64,000 bases of DNA from Paraburkholderia caffeinitolerans (GTDB lineage Bacteria; Pseudomonadota; Gammaproteobacteria; Burkholderiales; Burkholderiaceae), in contig NZ_CADIKL010000017.1 in assembly GCF_902859945.1 (NCBI RefSeq), forward strand, positions 1-64,000. Direction: 5' to 3'. The notes beneath the pieces were generated by a model, which made no database searches, had not been told where the DNA came from, and saw nothing but the letters and a program-made list of their open reading frames with translations. The translations under genes and the position numbers were made by a program. This document shows, piece by piece, positions 8,853 to 17,931 of this stretch. Position 1 is the first letter of the stretch; each line of letters starts with the position of its first letter.

Positions 8853-10604
8853 ATGTCGGCAACAACACCCAAACTGCGCTCGCAACAGTGGTTCGGCACC
8901 ACTGACAAAAATGGCTTCATGTACCGGAGCTGGATGAAGAATCAGGGCATTCCCGATCACGAATTCGATGGCCGTCCGATCATCGGCATTTGCAATACGT
9001 GGTCCGAGCTTACGCCCTGTAACGCACACTTTCGCAAGCTCGCCGAGCACGTGAAGCGCGGCATTTACGAGGCGGGCGGCTTCCCGGTGGAGTTCCCGGT
9101 ATTTTCAAACGGCGAATCGAATCTGCGCCCCTCGGCGATGCTCACGCGCAATCTCGCGTCGATGGATGTTGAAGAAGCCATTCGCGGCAATCCCATCGAT
9201 GCGGTCGTGCTGCTGTGCGGCTGCGACAAGACCACGCCCGCGCTGCTGATGGGCGCGGCAAGCTGCGATGTGCCCGCGATCGTCGTGACCGGCGGGCCGA
9301 TGCTCAACGGCAAGCTCGAAGGCAAGGACATCGGCTCGGGCACGGCAGTGTGGCGTCTGCACGAATCGCTGAAGGCGGGCGAAATCGATCTGCATCATTT
9401 CCTTTCGGCCGAGGCGGGCATGTCGCGCTCGGCCGGCACCTGCAACACCATGGGCACGGCCTCCACGATGGCCTGCATGGCGGAGGCGCTGGGCGTTTCG
9501 CTGCCGCACAACGCAGCCATTCCGGCCGTGGACGCGCGCCGCTACGTGCTCGCCCACATGTCGGGCATACGCATCGTGCAGATGGCGCTGGAGGATCTCA
9601 GGCTCTCGAAGGTGCTCACGCGCGAGGCGTTCGAGAACGCGATTCGCACCAACGCGGCGATAGGCGGCTCGACCAACGCCGTGATCCACCTGAAGGCGAT
9701 TGCGGGACGCATTGGCGTGCCGCTCGAACTCGAGGACTGGATGCGCATTGGCCGCAATACGCCCACGATCGTCGATCTGCAGCCGTCGGGACGCTTCCTG
9801 ATGGAGGAGTTCTATTACGCGGGCGGCTTGCCGGCGGTGCTGCGGCGGCTCGGCGAAGCGAATCTGCTGCCGCATCCGGGCGCGCTCACGGTCAACGGCA
9901 AATCGCTGTGGGACAACGTGCGCGAGGCGCCCAACTTCAACGACGAGGTGATCCGCCCGCTCGGCAATCCGTTGATCGACGACGGCGGCATCTGCATCCT
10001 GCGCGGCAATCTCGCGCCGCGCGGCGCGGTGCTCAAGCCCTCGGCGGCCACGCCCGAATTGCTCAAGCATCGCGGCCGCGCAGTGGTGTTCGAGAACTTC
10101 GATCACTACAAGGCCACGATCGCCGACGAATCGCTCGACGTCGACAAAGACTCGGTGCTCGTGATGAAGAACTGCGGGCCGCGCGGTTATCCCGGCATGG
10201 CCGAGGTCGGCAACATGGGGCTGCCGCCCAAACTGTTGCGCGAGGGCGTGAAGGACATGGTGCGCATCTCGGACGCGCGCATGAGCGGCACCGCTTACGG
10301 CACGGTGGTGCTGCACGTCGCGCCCGAGGCGGCGGCGGGCGGGCCGCTGGCGGCGGTGCGCAACGGCGACTGGATCGAGCTCGATTGCGAGGCGGGCCGC
10401 CTGCATCTGGACATCAGCGACGAAGAGCTGAAACGCCGCTTGGGTGACGTCGATCAGGCGGCGGCGCCCGGCGTGGCGGAGCAACTGGGCCGGGGCGGCT
10501 ACGCGCGGCTTTATGTCGATCACGTGTTGCAATCGGACGAAGGCTGCGACCTCGACTTTCTCGTGGGCCAGCGCGGCGCTGCCGTGCCGCGCCATTCGCA
10601 TTGA
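8853..10604 (+). CDS. IlvD/Edd-family pentonate dehydratase, probable L-arabinonate dehydratase
   Basis: Dehydrates a sugar acid to a 2-keto-3-deoxy acid with an Fe-S cluster; L-arabinonate is the likely substrate (AraC of Azospirillum). The 583-residue length matches arabinonate dehydratases. The cluster cysteines sit in CNTWSELTPCN, LLCGCDKTTPA and SAGTCNTMGTAS, and the family end signature DARMSGTAYGTVVLHVAPEA is present. The specificity call comes from the next two genes, which are clear L-KDA dehydratase and L-arabinose dehydrogenase. It is the first gene of a + strand operon running to 16265. A closely similar copy lies at 25254-26996. D-galactonate or D-fuconate are alternative substrates. 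Confidence 0.87.
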   Translation: MSATTPKLRSQQWFGTTDKNGFMYRSWMKNQGIPDHEFDGRPIIGICNTWSELTPCNAHFRKLAEHVKRGIYEAGGFPVEFPVFSNGESNLRPSAMLTRNLASMDVEEAIRGNPIDAVVLLCGCDKTTPALLMGAASCDVPAIVVTGGPMLNGKLEGKDIGSGTAVWRLHESLKAGEIDLHHFLSAEAGMSRSAGTCNTMGTASTMACMAEALGVSLPHNAAIPAVDARRYVLAHMSGIRIVQMALEDLRLSKVLTREAFENAIRTNAAIGGSTNAVIHLKAIAGRIGVPLELEDWMRIGRNTPTIVDLQPSGRFLMEEFYYAGGLPAVLRRLGEANLLPHPGALTVNGKSLWDNVREAPNFNDEVIRPLGNPLIDDGGICILRGNLAPRGAVLKPSAATPELLKHRGRAVVFENFDHYKATIADESLDVDKDSVLVMKNCGPRGYPGMAEVGNMGLPPKLLREGVKDMVRISDARMSGTAYGTVVLHVAPEAAAGGPLAAVRNGDWIELDCEAGRLHLDISDEELKRRLGDVDQAAAPGVAEQLGRGGYARLYVDHVLQSDEGCDLDFLVGQRGAAVPRHSH

Positions 10605-10625
10605 TTGCCTGGCAAGACTGACGAT

Positions 10626-11567
10626 ATGAACACAAGCCCGAACACGAAAACCCCGCCGCGTTATCGCGGCATTTTTCCGGTGGTGCCCACCACCTTCACC
10701 GAGACCGGCGAGCTGGATCTGGACAGCCAGAAGCGCGCGGTCGACTTTATGATCGACGCGGGCTCGGATGGCCTGTGCATCCTCGCGAACTTCTCCGAGC
10801 AGTTCTCGCTCTCCGACGACGAACGCGAAACCATCACGCGCACCGTGCTCGACCACGTGGCGGGCCGCGTGCCGGTGATCGTCACGACCACGCAATACGG
10901 CAGCAACGTGTGCGCGGCGCGCAGCCGGCACGCGCAGGAGCACGGCGCGGCGATGGTCATGGTGATGCCGCCGTATCACGGCGCGACTTTTCGCGTGCCT
11001 GAGCAGCAGATTTACGAGTTCTACGCGCGCGTGTCGGACGCCATCGACATCCCCATCATGATCCAGGACGCGCCCGCGAGCGGCACCGTGCTTTCCGCGG
11101 CGTTTCTCGCACGCATGGCGTGCGAGATTGAGCAGGTCGCGTACTTCAAGATCGAAACGCCGGGCGCGGCGAACAAGCTGCGCGAGCTGATCCGCCTCGC
11201 AGGCGACGCCGCCGAAGGCCCATGGGACGGCGAAGAAGCCATCACGCTGCTGGCGGACCTCAATGCTGGCGCAACGGGCTCGATGACCGGCGGCGGCTTC
11301 CCCGATGGCATCCGCCCGATCATCGAGGCGCATCGCGCTGGCCGTCTCGATGAAGCCTTCTCGCTCTACCAGAAGTGGCTGCCGCTCATCAATCACGAGA
11401 ACCGCCAGGCGGGCTTGCTCGCCTGCAAGGCGCTCATGAAGGAGGGCGGCGTGATCGCATGCGAGTTGCCGCGTCACCCACTGCCCGCGATGCACCCGGA
11501 AACGCGCGCCGAATTGATCGCCATTGCGCGCCGGCTCGATCCACTCGTGCTGCGCTGGGGGAAATAG
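10626..11567 (+). CDS. L-2-keto-3-deoxyarabonate dehydratase (AraD type, DapA superfamily)
   Basis: A class-I aldolase-like lyase of the dihydrodipicolinate synthase superfamily, 313 residues. It matches the Azospirillum brasilense enzyme almost throughout, for example YRGIFPVVPTTF, MIDAGSDGLCILANFSEQF, KIETPGAANKLRELIRL and ALMKEGGVIA. The enzyme converts L-2-keto-3-deoxyarabonate to 2-oxoglutarate semialdehyde through a Schiff-base lysine, which I place at the lysine of YFKIETPGA. The ATG at 10626 begins 21 nt after the upstream stop; an in-frame TTG directly at the stop is less likely. Operon partner of the flanking dehydratase and dehydrogenase genes. Confidence 0.92.
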   Translation: MNTSPNTKTPPRYRGIFPVVPTTFTETGELDLDSQKRAVDFMIDAGSDGLCILANFSEQFSLSDDERETITRTVLDHVAGRVPVIVTTTQYGSNVCAARSRHAQEHGAAMVMVMPPYHGATFRVPEQQIYEFYARVSDAIDIPIMIQDAPASGTVLSAAFLARMACEIEQVAYFKIETPGAANKLRELIRLAGDAAEGPWDGEEAITLLADLNAGATGSMTGGGFPDGIRPIIEAHRAGRLDEAFSLYQKWLPLINHENRQAGLLACKALMKEGGVIACELPRHPLPAMHPETRAELIAIARRLDPLVLRWGK

Positions 11568-11619
11568 TTGCTTCGGCATGCAGATCAACTGGATGGGTCG
11601 TTTCGATAAAAGGGCCTTT

Positions 11620-12549
11620 ATGAACGCGTCGTATACGTTGGCCATCGCGGGCGTGGGCAAGATCGCGCGCGATCAGCATTTGCCCGCCATCGCGGGCAAC
11701 CCCGGCTTCGAGCTCGTGGCAATCGCGAGCCGCAACGCGCAGGTCGAAAACGTCCGCAATTACACCGATATCGGCGCGCTGCTGGCCGCCGAATCCGGGC
11801 TCGACGCTGTCTCGCTCTGCGCGCCGCCGCAGGTGCGCTACGCGCAGGCGCGCGCGGCGCTCGAAGCGGGCAAGCACGTGATGCTCGAAAAGCCGCCCGG
11901 CGCGAGCGTGAGCGAAGTGGAGGCGCTGCGCGAACTCGCGCGCCAGCATAACCGCACGCTGTTCGCCACATGGCATTCGCGTTACGCGAGCGCTGTCGAA
12001 CCGGCGCGCGCGTGGCTCATGAAGCGGACGATCCGCGCCGTGCACGTGCGCTGGAAAGAAGACGTGCGGCGCTGGCACCCTGGCCAGCAATGGATCTGGG
12101 AACCGGGTGGTCTCGGTGTGTTCGATCCGGGCATCAACGCGCTTTCCATCGTCACGCGCATCCTGCCGCGCGAGGTGCTGCTGCGCGGCGCGACGCTCCA
12201 CGTGCCGAGCGATTGCGCCACGCCCATCGCCGCCGAACTCGACTGTATCGACACCGATGACGTGCCAGTGCGCGCCGAATTCGACTGGCGGCATGGCCCC
12301 GTCGAGCAATGGGAAATCGATGTGGAAACCACGGACGGCCTGCTCTCCATCGCCGAAGGCGGCAAGCGCCTGGTTATCGCGGGCGAGCCGGTCGAACTGG
12401 AGGCGGAGCGCGAGTACGCGGCGCTTTACGAGCGCTTTCACTGGCTTATTGCGCACGGCGCCGAAGACGTGGATGTGCGACCGCTGCGGCTCGTGGCGGA
12501 CGCGTTCCTGCTCGGCCGTCACGTCGAAGTGAAAGCGTTCGGGCATTGA
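11620..12549 (+). CDS. L-arabinose 1-dehydrogenase (NAD(P)+), Gfo/Idh/MocA family
   Basis: Oxidises L-arabinose (possibly also D-galactose) to the gamma-lactone, the first step of the oxidative arabinose route. At 309 residues it has the same length as the Azospirillum AraA enzyme and shares long identical stretches such as GVGKIARDQHLPAI, VSLCAPPQVRYAQARAALE, KHVMLEKPPGA and VRWKEDVRRWHPGQQWIWEPG. The N-terminal Rossmann fold (LAIAGVGKIARDQ) binds the cofactor; the rest is the substrate domain, with the catalytic lysine in EKPPGA. The ATG at 11620 gives the family start. It lies 52 nt after the preceding gene. Confidence 0.93.
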   Translation: MNASYTLAIAGVGKIARDQHLPAIAGNPGFELVAIASRNAQVENVRNYTDIGALLAAESGLDAVSLCAPPQVRYAQARAALEAGKHVMLEKPPGASVSEVEALRELARQHNRTLFATWHSRYASAVEPARAWLMKRTIRAVHVRWKEDVRRWHPGQQWIWEPGGLGVFDPGINALSIVTRILPREVLLRGATLHVPSDCATPIAAELDCIDTDDVPVRAEFDWRHGPVEQWEIDVETTDGLLSIAEGGKRLVIAGEPVELEAEREYAALYERFHWLIAHGAEDVDVRPLRLVADAFLLGRHVEVKAFGH

Positions 12550-12614
12550 ACGCGAACGGTTCTTCACTACTGTTGCAACAACTAAACCAGAGACATACCC
12601 GAGGAGACAACAGC

Positions 12615-13619
12615 ATGACCAGCAAGATCCGCCGCTTCACCCTGCGCGCCGTATTCGCGGCCATGTGCATCGCGCCGCTCGGCATGAACGTGGCCGCGCA
12701 CGCCGACGCGCCCACCAAGATCGGTTTTCTCGTGAAGATGCCCGAGCAGGCATGGTTCATCAACGAGCAGAAGGCCGCGACGGCGCTCGGCCAGAAGGAG
12801 CAATTCTCGGTCGTCAATATCGGCACGCCCGATGGCGAGAAGGTGCTGGCCGCGATCGACAACCTTGGCGCGCAGGGGGCGCAAGGCTTCGTGATCTGCG
12901 CGCCCGATGTGCGTCTTGGACCGGCTATTCAGGCGCGCGCGAAACGCTACAACATGAAGTTCGTGACGGTGGACGACCAGTTGGTCGACTCGTCGGGCAA
13001 GCCGCTCGCGAACGTGCCGCACCTGGGCATGTCGGCGTTCAAGATCGGCAATCAGGTGGGCCAGGCGCTCTCCGACGAGATGAAGCGGCGCGGCTGGAAG
13101 CCCGAGGAAGTGGGCGCGCTGCGCATCACCGACTACGAACTGCCCACCGCGAAGCTACGTACCGATGGCGCGACGCAGACGCTGCTCGCCAACGGCTTCA
13201 AGAAGGAAAACATCTTCGACGCGCCGCAGAAAACCACCGATGACGAAGGCGGCTTCAACGCGGCTTCGCCCGTGCTCGCGCAGCATCCGAACATCAAGAA
13301 GTGGGTGGTTTTTGCGCTCAATGAAGAGACGGTGCTGGGCGCGGTGCGTGCGACCGAGCAACTGCATCTGCCTTCCGCGGACGTGATCGGCGTGGGCATC
13401 AACGGCGCGGGCGAAGCGTTCGCCGAGTTCCAGAAGAAGCAGCCGACGGGCTTCTACGGGACCATTGCCGTGAGCTCGACGAACCATGGCAAGGACAGCG
13501 CGCAGAACCTCGTCGACTGGATCCGCAACGGCAAGCAGCCGCCCGCCGATACGCAGACCACCGGCAAGCTGATGACGCGCGATAACTGGCAGGCCGTGCG
13601 TACCGATCTGGGCATTTAA
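12615..13619 (+). CDS. araF: L-arabinose ABC transporter periplasmic binding protein
   Basis: A 334-residue periplasmic sugar-binding protein with a signal peptide ending near HADAPTKIGF. The mature sequence has the AraF-type landmarks: KIGFLVKMPEQAWFINEQ, a hinge region ITDYELPTAKLRTDGA, and a C-terminal half with GINGAGEAFAEFQK. It captures L-arabinose and delivers it to AraG/AraH. The ATG at 12615 follows a GAGGAG ribosome-binding site; the frame is open upstream inside the dehydrogenase gene but that part is out-of-context. araG and araH follow directly. Confidence 0.93.
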   Translation: MTSKIRRFTLRAVFAAMCIAPLGMNVAAHADAPTKIGFLVKMPEQAWFINEQKAATALGQKEQFSVVNIGTPDGEKVLAAIDNLGAQGAQGFVICAPDVRLGPAIQARAKRYNMKFVTVDDQLVDSSGKPLANVPHLGMSAFKIGNQVGQALSDEMKRRGWKPEEVGALRITDYELPTAKLRTDGATQTLLANGFKKENIFDAPQKTTDDEGGFNAASPVLAQHPNIKKWVVFALNEETVLGAVRATEQLHLPSADVIGVGINGAGEAFAEFQKKQPTGFYGTIAVSSTNHGKDSAQNLVDWIRNGKQPPADTQTTGKLMTRDNWQAVRTDLGI

Positions 13620-13661
13620 CGCACGCGCACGCGCAAGAGTAAGAGCAAGGGCAGGCATGCA

Positions 13662-15230
13662 ATGACTGAAACCATGATTCAGGCGGTTCAACAGGGGCAG
13701 CAGGGGCAGCAGGGGAAGCAGGGGCAGCAGGCGCAGCACGAGCCGCGCGCGTATCTGGAACTCGACGGCATCACCGTGAGCTTCCCGGGCGTGCGCGCGC
13801 TCGACCGCGTTTCGCTGGCCGTGCGCGCGGGCGAAGTGCACGGCTTGATGGGCGAGAACGGCGCGGGCAAGTCCACGCTGCTCAAGGTGCTCTCGGGCGT
13901 GAACCAGCCGCAGGAAGGCACGCTGAAACTGGGCGGCGTTGAGCAGCGCTTCGCGACCACGCGCGCCGCGCTCGACGCGGGCATCGCCATCATCTATCAG
14001 GAACTGCATCTCGTGCCCGAGCTCACCGTGGCCGACAACCTGATGCTCGGGCAATTGCCCAACCGCCTCGGCGTGCTCGACGAGCGCACGCTCGTGCAGC
14101 GCGCGATGGCGGAATTGCAGCGCCTCGGCGAGCGCATCGATCCGCGCACGCCGGTGAAGCACCTCTCCATCGGCCAGCGGCAGATGATCGAAATCGGAAA
14201 GGCGCTCATGCGCGACGCGCGTGTGATCGCCTTCGACGAGCCCACGAGTTCGCTCTCGGCGCGCGAGACCGAGAACCTCTTTCGCATCATCAACGCGCTG
14301 CGCGCGGATGGCCGCGCGATCGTCTACGTCACGCACCGCATGGACGAAGTGGACGCGCTATGCGACCGCGTGACGGTGTTCCGCGACGGCAGGCGTATCG
14401 AGACCTTCGAGTCGGTGGCCGACCTCGACCGCAACCGGCTGATTGCCGCGATGGTGGGCCGCTCGATTGCGGACGTCTATGGCTATCGCGCGCGCCCAGC
14501 CGGCGAGGTGCTGCTTGAAGCGAAGGCGCTGATGGGGCCGGGGCTGGCCGAGCCCGTGTCGTTCACGGCGCGGCGTGGCGAGATCGTCGGCTTCTTCGGG
14601 CTCGTTGGCGCGGGCCGCTCTGAACTCATGAAGCTGCTCTACGGCGCCACGCGCGCGAGCGCGGGCCACGTCGAACTGGACGGCCAGCGCGTGAATTTCG
14701 CGAGCCCGCGCGACGCAGTGCGCGCAGGCATTGCGCTATGCCCTGAGGACCGCAAGCAGGAAGGCATCGTTGCGATCGCTTCGGTGGCCGATAACCTCAA
14801 CATCAGCGCGCGGCGTCATTTCAGCCCCGCGCGCTTCCTGCTCGACGCGAAGCGCGAGCGCGCGCTCGCGCAGGACTACATCCAGAAACTCGCGATCAAG
14901 ACCCGCAACGGCGACACCGCCATCGGCACGCTCTCGGGCGGCAACCAGCAGAAGGTGATTCTGTCGCGCTGGCTTGCCGAGCGCATCGAAGTGTTCCTGA
15001 TGGACGAACCCACGCGCGGCATCGACGTGGGCGCGCGCGCCGAGATCTACAACCTGCTCTACGAACTCGCCGAAGCGGGGCGCGCGGTCATCATGGTGTC
15101 GAGCGACTTGGCCGAGGTGATCGGCGTGGCCGACCGCATTGTGGTGATGCGCGAAGGACGCATCGTGGGCAGCGTGCCGAAGGCCGGGGCCACGCCCGAC
15201 GAACTGATCAAGATGGCGCTGCCGCGCTGA
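13662..15230 (+). CDS. araG: L-arabinose ABC transporter ATP-binding protein
   Basis: A 522-residue duplicated sugar-type ATPase. The first half has Walker A GENGAGKST, signature LSIGQRQ and Walker B VIAFDEPTSSLS; the second half has the degenerate Walker A GLVGAGRSE normal for this class, LSGGNQQKV and FLMDEPTRGID. The family core starts near residue 30 (YLELDGITVSFPGVRALD). The extra N-terminal Gln/Gly tract is encoded by tandem 9-bp units and is probably a non-functional linker. Works with AraF and AraH; 42 nt after araF and 24 nt before araH. Confidence 0.94.
   Translation: MTETMIQAVQQGQQGQQGKQGQQAQHEPRAYLELDGITVSFPGVRALDRVSLAVRAGEVHGLMGENGAGKSTLLKVLSGVNQPQEGTLKLGGVEQRFATTRAALDAGIAIIYQELHLVPELTVADNLMLGQLPNRLGVLDERTLVQRAMAELQRLGERIDPRTPVKHLSIGQRQMIEIGKALMRDARVIAFDEPTSSLSARETENLFRIINALRADGRAIVYVTHRMDEVDALCDRVTVFRDGRRIETFESVADLDRNRLIAAMVGRSIADVYGYRARPAGEVLLEAKALMGPGLAEPVSFTARRGEIVGFFGLVGAGRSELMKLLYGATRASAGHVELDGQRVNFASPRDAVRAGIALCPEDRKQEGIVAIASVADNLNISARRHFSPARFLLDAKRERALAQDYIQKLAIKTRNGDTAIGTLSGGNQQKVILSRWLAERIEVFLMDEPTRGIDVGARAEIYNLLYELAEAGRAVIMVSSDLAEVIGVADRIVVMREGRIVGSVPKAGATPDELIKMALPR
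13692..13736 (+). repeat. Tandem 9-bp repeat in the araG N-terminus
   Basis: Five consecutive 9-bp units close to CAGGGGCAG (units three and five differ at one base) encode a Gln/Gly-rich tract near residues 11-25. Unit length is a multiple of three, so copy-number change would not break the frame. Confidence 0.9.
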
Positions 15231-15254
15231 AACCCCCACGAAAGTGAACCCAAG

Positions 15255-16265
15255 ATGAGTCAAGCCATGCAGCCACAGGGCACGCCAACCGTCAACGAAG
15301 CCGCCGCGCCCATCACGCCTTCGCGTGCGCGCGCGTGGGACATGATCAACAAGTCGGGCATCGTGGTGGTGTTCGTGGTGCTGTTTGCGGTGCTATCCGC
15401 CACGGTGCCCGACTTCCTCACGACCCGCAATATTCAGGGCCTGCTGCTTTCCGTAACGCTGATCGGCTCGATTGCCGTCACCATGATGTTCGTGCTCGCA
15501 TTGGGCGAGGTCGATCTGTCCGTCGCGTCGATCGTGGCGTTCTCGGGCGTGGTGGCCTCCACGGTCATCACGCAATCGCATAGCGTGGTGCTGGGCATCG
15601 CGGCGGGCGTGCTCGCGGGCGGCGCCGTGGGCCTCGTGAACGGCGTGCTGATCGCGCGCTTCAAGGTCAATTCGCTAATCGCCACGCTCGCGATGATGGA
15701 AGCCGTGCGCGGTCTCGCCTTCCTCACCTCGAACGGCGATGCCGTGATGATCTCCGAAGAGCGCTTCTTCGATCTTGGCGGCGGCGCGTTCCTCGGCATT
15801 TCGTATCCGATCTGGAGCAACATCATCGGCTTCGCGGTGTTCGGCTTTCTGCTGAAGAAAACCGTGTTCGGCAAGAACGTGCTCGCGGTGGGCGGCAACG
15901 GCGAAGCGGCGCGGCTCGCGGGTCTGCCGGTCACGCGTATCAAGATCACGGTGTTCGTGCTGCAAGGGCTCGTCACGGGATTCGCGGGCGTGATGCTGGC
16001 GTCGCGCATGAGTCTCGGCGACCCGAAGACTTCGGTGGGGCTGGAGCTGGGCGTGATCTCGGCGTGCGTGCTGGGCGGCGTCTCGCTCACGGGCGGCGTG
16101 GCGACGATCTCGGGCGTGCTGGTGGGCGTGCTCATCATGGGCGCCGTGCAAGACGCCATGAGTCTCATGAACGTGCCCACCTTCTATCAGTACCTGATTC
16201 GTGGCGGCATTCTGCTGCTGGCCGTGCTGTTCGACCAGTTCCGGCGCAGCAAGCGGGCGGTGTGA
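15255..16265 (+). CDS. araH: L-arabinose ABC transporter permease
   Basis: A 336-residue polytopic inner-membrane protein of the AraH/RbsC family. A short soluble N-terminus is followed by about ten hydrophobic helices. The ATPase-contact loop is visible around NVLAVGGNGEAARLAGLPVTRIK, and the signature GVISACVLGGVSLTGGVATISGVLVG lies in the second half. It forms the channel of the AraFGH importer. It is the last gene of the + strand operon; the GntR gene converges on it. Confidence 0.93.
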   Translation: MSQAMQPQGTPTVNEAAAPITPSRARAWDMINKSGIVVVFVVLFAVLSATVPDFLTTRNIQGLLLSVTLIGSIAVTMMFVLALGEVDLSVASIVAFSGVVASTVITQSHSVVLGIAAGVLAGGAVGLVNGVLIARFKVNSLIATLAMMEAVRGLAFLTSNGDAVMISEERFFDLGGGAFLGISYPIWSNIIGFAVFGFLLKKTVFGKNVLAVGGNGEAARLAGLPVTRIKITVFVLQGLVTGFAGVMLASRMSLGDPKTSVGLELGVISACVLGGVSLTGGVATISGVLVGVLIMGAVQDAMSLMNVPTFYQYLIRGGILLLAVLFDQFRRSKRAV

Positions 16266-16266
16266 A

Positions 16267-16281
16267 CCCGCGGCGCGCGGG
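16267..16281. terminator. Short GC hairpin between araH and the GntR gene
   Basis: CCCGCG and CGCGGG (16267-16272 and 16276-16281) form a perfect 6-bp stem with a 3-nt loop, 1 nt after the araH stop. It has no T-run, so it is a weak terminator candidate. Confidence 0.4.
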
Positions 16282-16318
16282 CGGTGCTTGCCGTGCGGCC
16301 GGATTTGCGATGCGGTTG

Positions 16319-17044
16319 CTAGGTTTCCAGCGCCGCGCCGCCCAGAATGGTATTGGCGTCCGCGCGCGCATTGTCGAGCTGCACCACGCTCGCCTGCCGT
16401 GCGGCCAATGCATCGCGGTTCTCGATTGCCGTGAGTATCGCCTTGTGGCGCGGCAGCGAAAGCGCGTGCGTGTTCGGATGGCGGCTCGTGAGCTTGATCG
16501 ACTCGGTAAGCGCGAGCGAAAGCATGTTGCCGATATACGCGAGCATGTCGTTGTGCGTGGCCGCCATGACCGCGCGGTGAAACTCCAGATCGGGCTCGAG
16601 CAGGTCGGCCGCCGTTTTGGCCTGCTCCATGCGCGCATAGGCAGCGGTAATGCGCGCGAGGTCCTGGTCGCTGGCGGAAATGGCGGCGAGCGCGGCGGCC
16701 GCGGGCTCGATGATCTGCCGCACCACCATCAGCGAACGGAAGAACTCGCCTTCGGGAATGCTGTTGACGGTCCAGTACAGCACGTCGGGGTCGAGCATGT
16801 GCCACTCTTCGCGCTTGCGCACCACGCTGCCCACGCGCGGCTTGGACACCACCAGACCCTTGGCCACCAACACGCGCGTGGCTTCGCGCAGCACGGGACG
16901 GCTCACGCCATAGGTCTCGCACAGGGTGGGCTCGGCGGGCAGGCGCTGGCCGGGCGCGAGCTTGCCGCTCACGATCTGCATGCCGAGCTCCTGCACGATG
17001 CGCCCGTGCATGCTCTTGCGTTTGTCTAGATTGCGGTAATCCAT
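16319..17044 (-). CDS. GntR-family regulator with FCD domain (FadR subfamily)
   Basis: A 241-residue FadR-type regulator. The N-terminal winged helix-turn-helix is clear (GKLAPGQRLPAEPTLCETYG then VSRPVLREATRVLVAKGLV), and the rest is the helical FCD effector domain (DLEFHRAVMAATHNDMLAYIG), which in relatives binds sugar acids or their derivatives through metal-coordinating histidines. It lies 104 nt after the sugar-ATPase gene ending at 17149 on the same strand, so it may be the last member of that operon as well as having its own promoter. Likely target: the arabinose genes around it. Operator candidates lie at 17099-17124 and 25096-25116. Confidence 0.87.
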   Translation of the reverse strand: MDYRNLDKRKSMHGRIVQELGMQIVSGKLAPGQRLPAEPTLCETYGVSRPVLREATRVLVAKGLVVSKPRVGSVVRKREEWHMLDPDVLYWTVNSIPEGEFFRSLMVVRQIIEPAAAALAAISASDQDLARITAAYARMEQAKTAADLLEPDLEFHRAVMAATHNDMLAYIGNMLSLALTESIKLTSRHPNTHALSLPRHKAILTAIENRDALAARQASVVQLDNARADANTILGGAALET

Positions 17045-17098
17045 GTCTGTCCTGCCGGGGCGTTCCGAATGTTCGATGTTCGGTCCGGGCGGCCCGTT

Positions 17099-17124
17099 CG
17101 GACACTCCCTGTTTTAAATGTCCG
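17099..17124. promoter_or_regulatory. Inverted repeat upstream of the GntR gene (candidate operator)
   Basis: CGGACA (17099-17104) and TGTCCG (17119-17124) are inverted with a 14-nt spacer that includes TTTAAA. A tandem ATGTTCG ATGTTCG pair lies at about 17069-17082 in the same 104-nt spacer. These may be binding sites for autoregulation. Confidence 0.35.
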
Positions 17125-17148
17125 GTGTGCTCGGTCGCTCAGTGGGGT

Positions 17149-17931
17149 TCAGTGTGCCGAGCCAGCGCGCATGGCCCGATATTCCCTCCGCACGATCTCC
17201 ATGAGCTCCGTCACCGACGTGAGCGCACTTTGCTGTTCGTAGGTCACGCGGCCCCGCTGCATCAGCATGATGCGATCCGCGATATCGAGCGTCTGCGCGT
17301 AATTGTGCATGATCATGATAATGGATAGGCCGCCTTTTTCCTTCAATCGCATGATGAGGTCGATGATGAGCCCGGCCTCGCGTGCGCCCATGGCCGCGAG
17401 CGGCTCGTCGAGCAGCAGGATCTTCGCGTTCGAATGCACGGCGCGCGCCACGGCAATAGCCTGGCGCTGGCCGCCTGAAAGCCGTTCGACAGGAACATCC
17501 ACGGAAGGCACGTGCACACCGATGTCGTCGAGGCAACGCGCTGCGCGTTCGCGCATCTGCTTGTGGTCGAGCAGACGCAGTGGCCCGGGCCGCACGATCT
17601 CGCGGTTCAGGAACATGTTGTGGTAAATGCTCAGCGAATTCGCGAGCGCGAGGTCCTGATACACACATTCGATGCCGAGCGCGCGCGCGTGATCGACCGA
17701 GCGCAGCAGCGTCTCTTGGCCGTCGATGTGCAGTGTTCCATCGGTTGGCTGATGAAAGCCCGTGAGTATTTTCACGAGCGTGGACTTGCCCGCGCCGTTG
17801 TCGCCGAGAATGCCCAGGATTTCGCCCTTGCCGAGCGTGAACGAGACGCCGTCGAGCGCCGTGACCGCGCCAAAGCGCTTCACGAGACGCTCGCCGCGCA
17901 GCGCGAGCGGCGTGGCTTGCGATTCGTCCAT
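17149..17931 (-). CDS. Sugar ABC transporter ATP-binding protein, FrcA-like (single ATPase domain)
   Basis: A 260-residue ATPase with one nucleotide-binding domain, unlike AraG and the YtfR-type protein in the same locus. Walker A is GDNGAGKST, signature RLSGGQRQ, Walker B ILLLDEPLAAMG, and the switch histidine is in IIMIMHNYAQTLD. This single-domain form and its length match FrcA of the fructose/mannose/ribose FrcBCA importer of Rhizobiales. The start overlaps the permease stop by one base (TGATG), indicating coupled translation. Substrate is probably a hexose or pentose, not determined. Confidence 0.9.
   Translation of the reverse strand: MDESQATPLALRGERLVKRFGAVTALDGVSFTLGKGEILGILGDNGAGKSTLVKILTGFHQPTDGTLHIDGQETLLRSVDHARALGIECVYQDLALANSLSIYHNMFLNREIVRPGPLRLLDHKQMRERAARCLDDIGVHVPSVDVPVERLSGGQRQAIAVARAVHSNAKILLLDEPLAAMGAREAGLIIDLIMRLKEKGGLSIIMIMHNYAQTLDIADRIMLMQRGRVTYEQQSALTSVTELMEIVRREYRAMRAGSAH

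Noticed and set aside
9105..11660. Long minus-strand open frame of about 850 codons opposite the dehydratase operon
   Set aside because: Composition is Arg/His/Ala-rich and unstructured. The + strand has well-matched dehydratase and AraD proteins.
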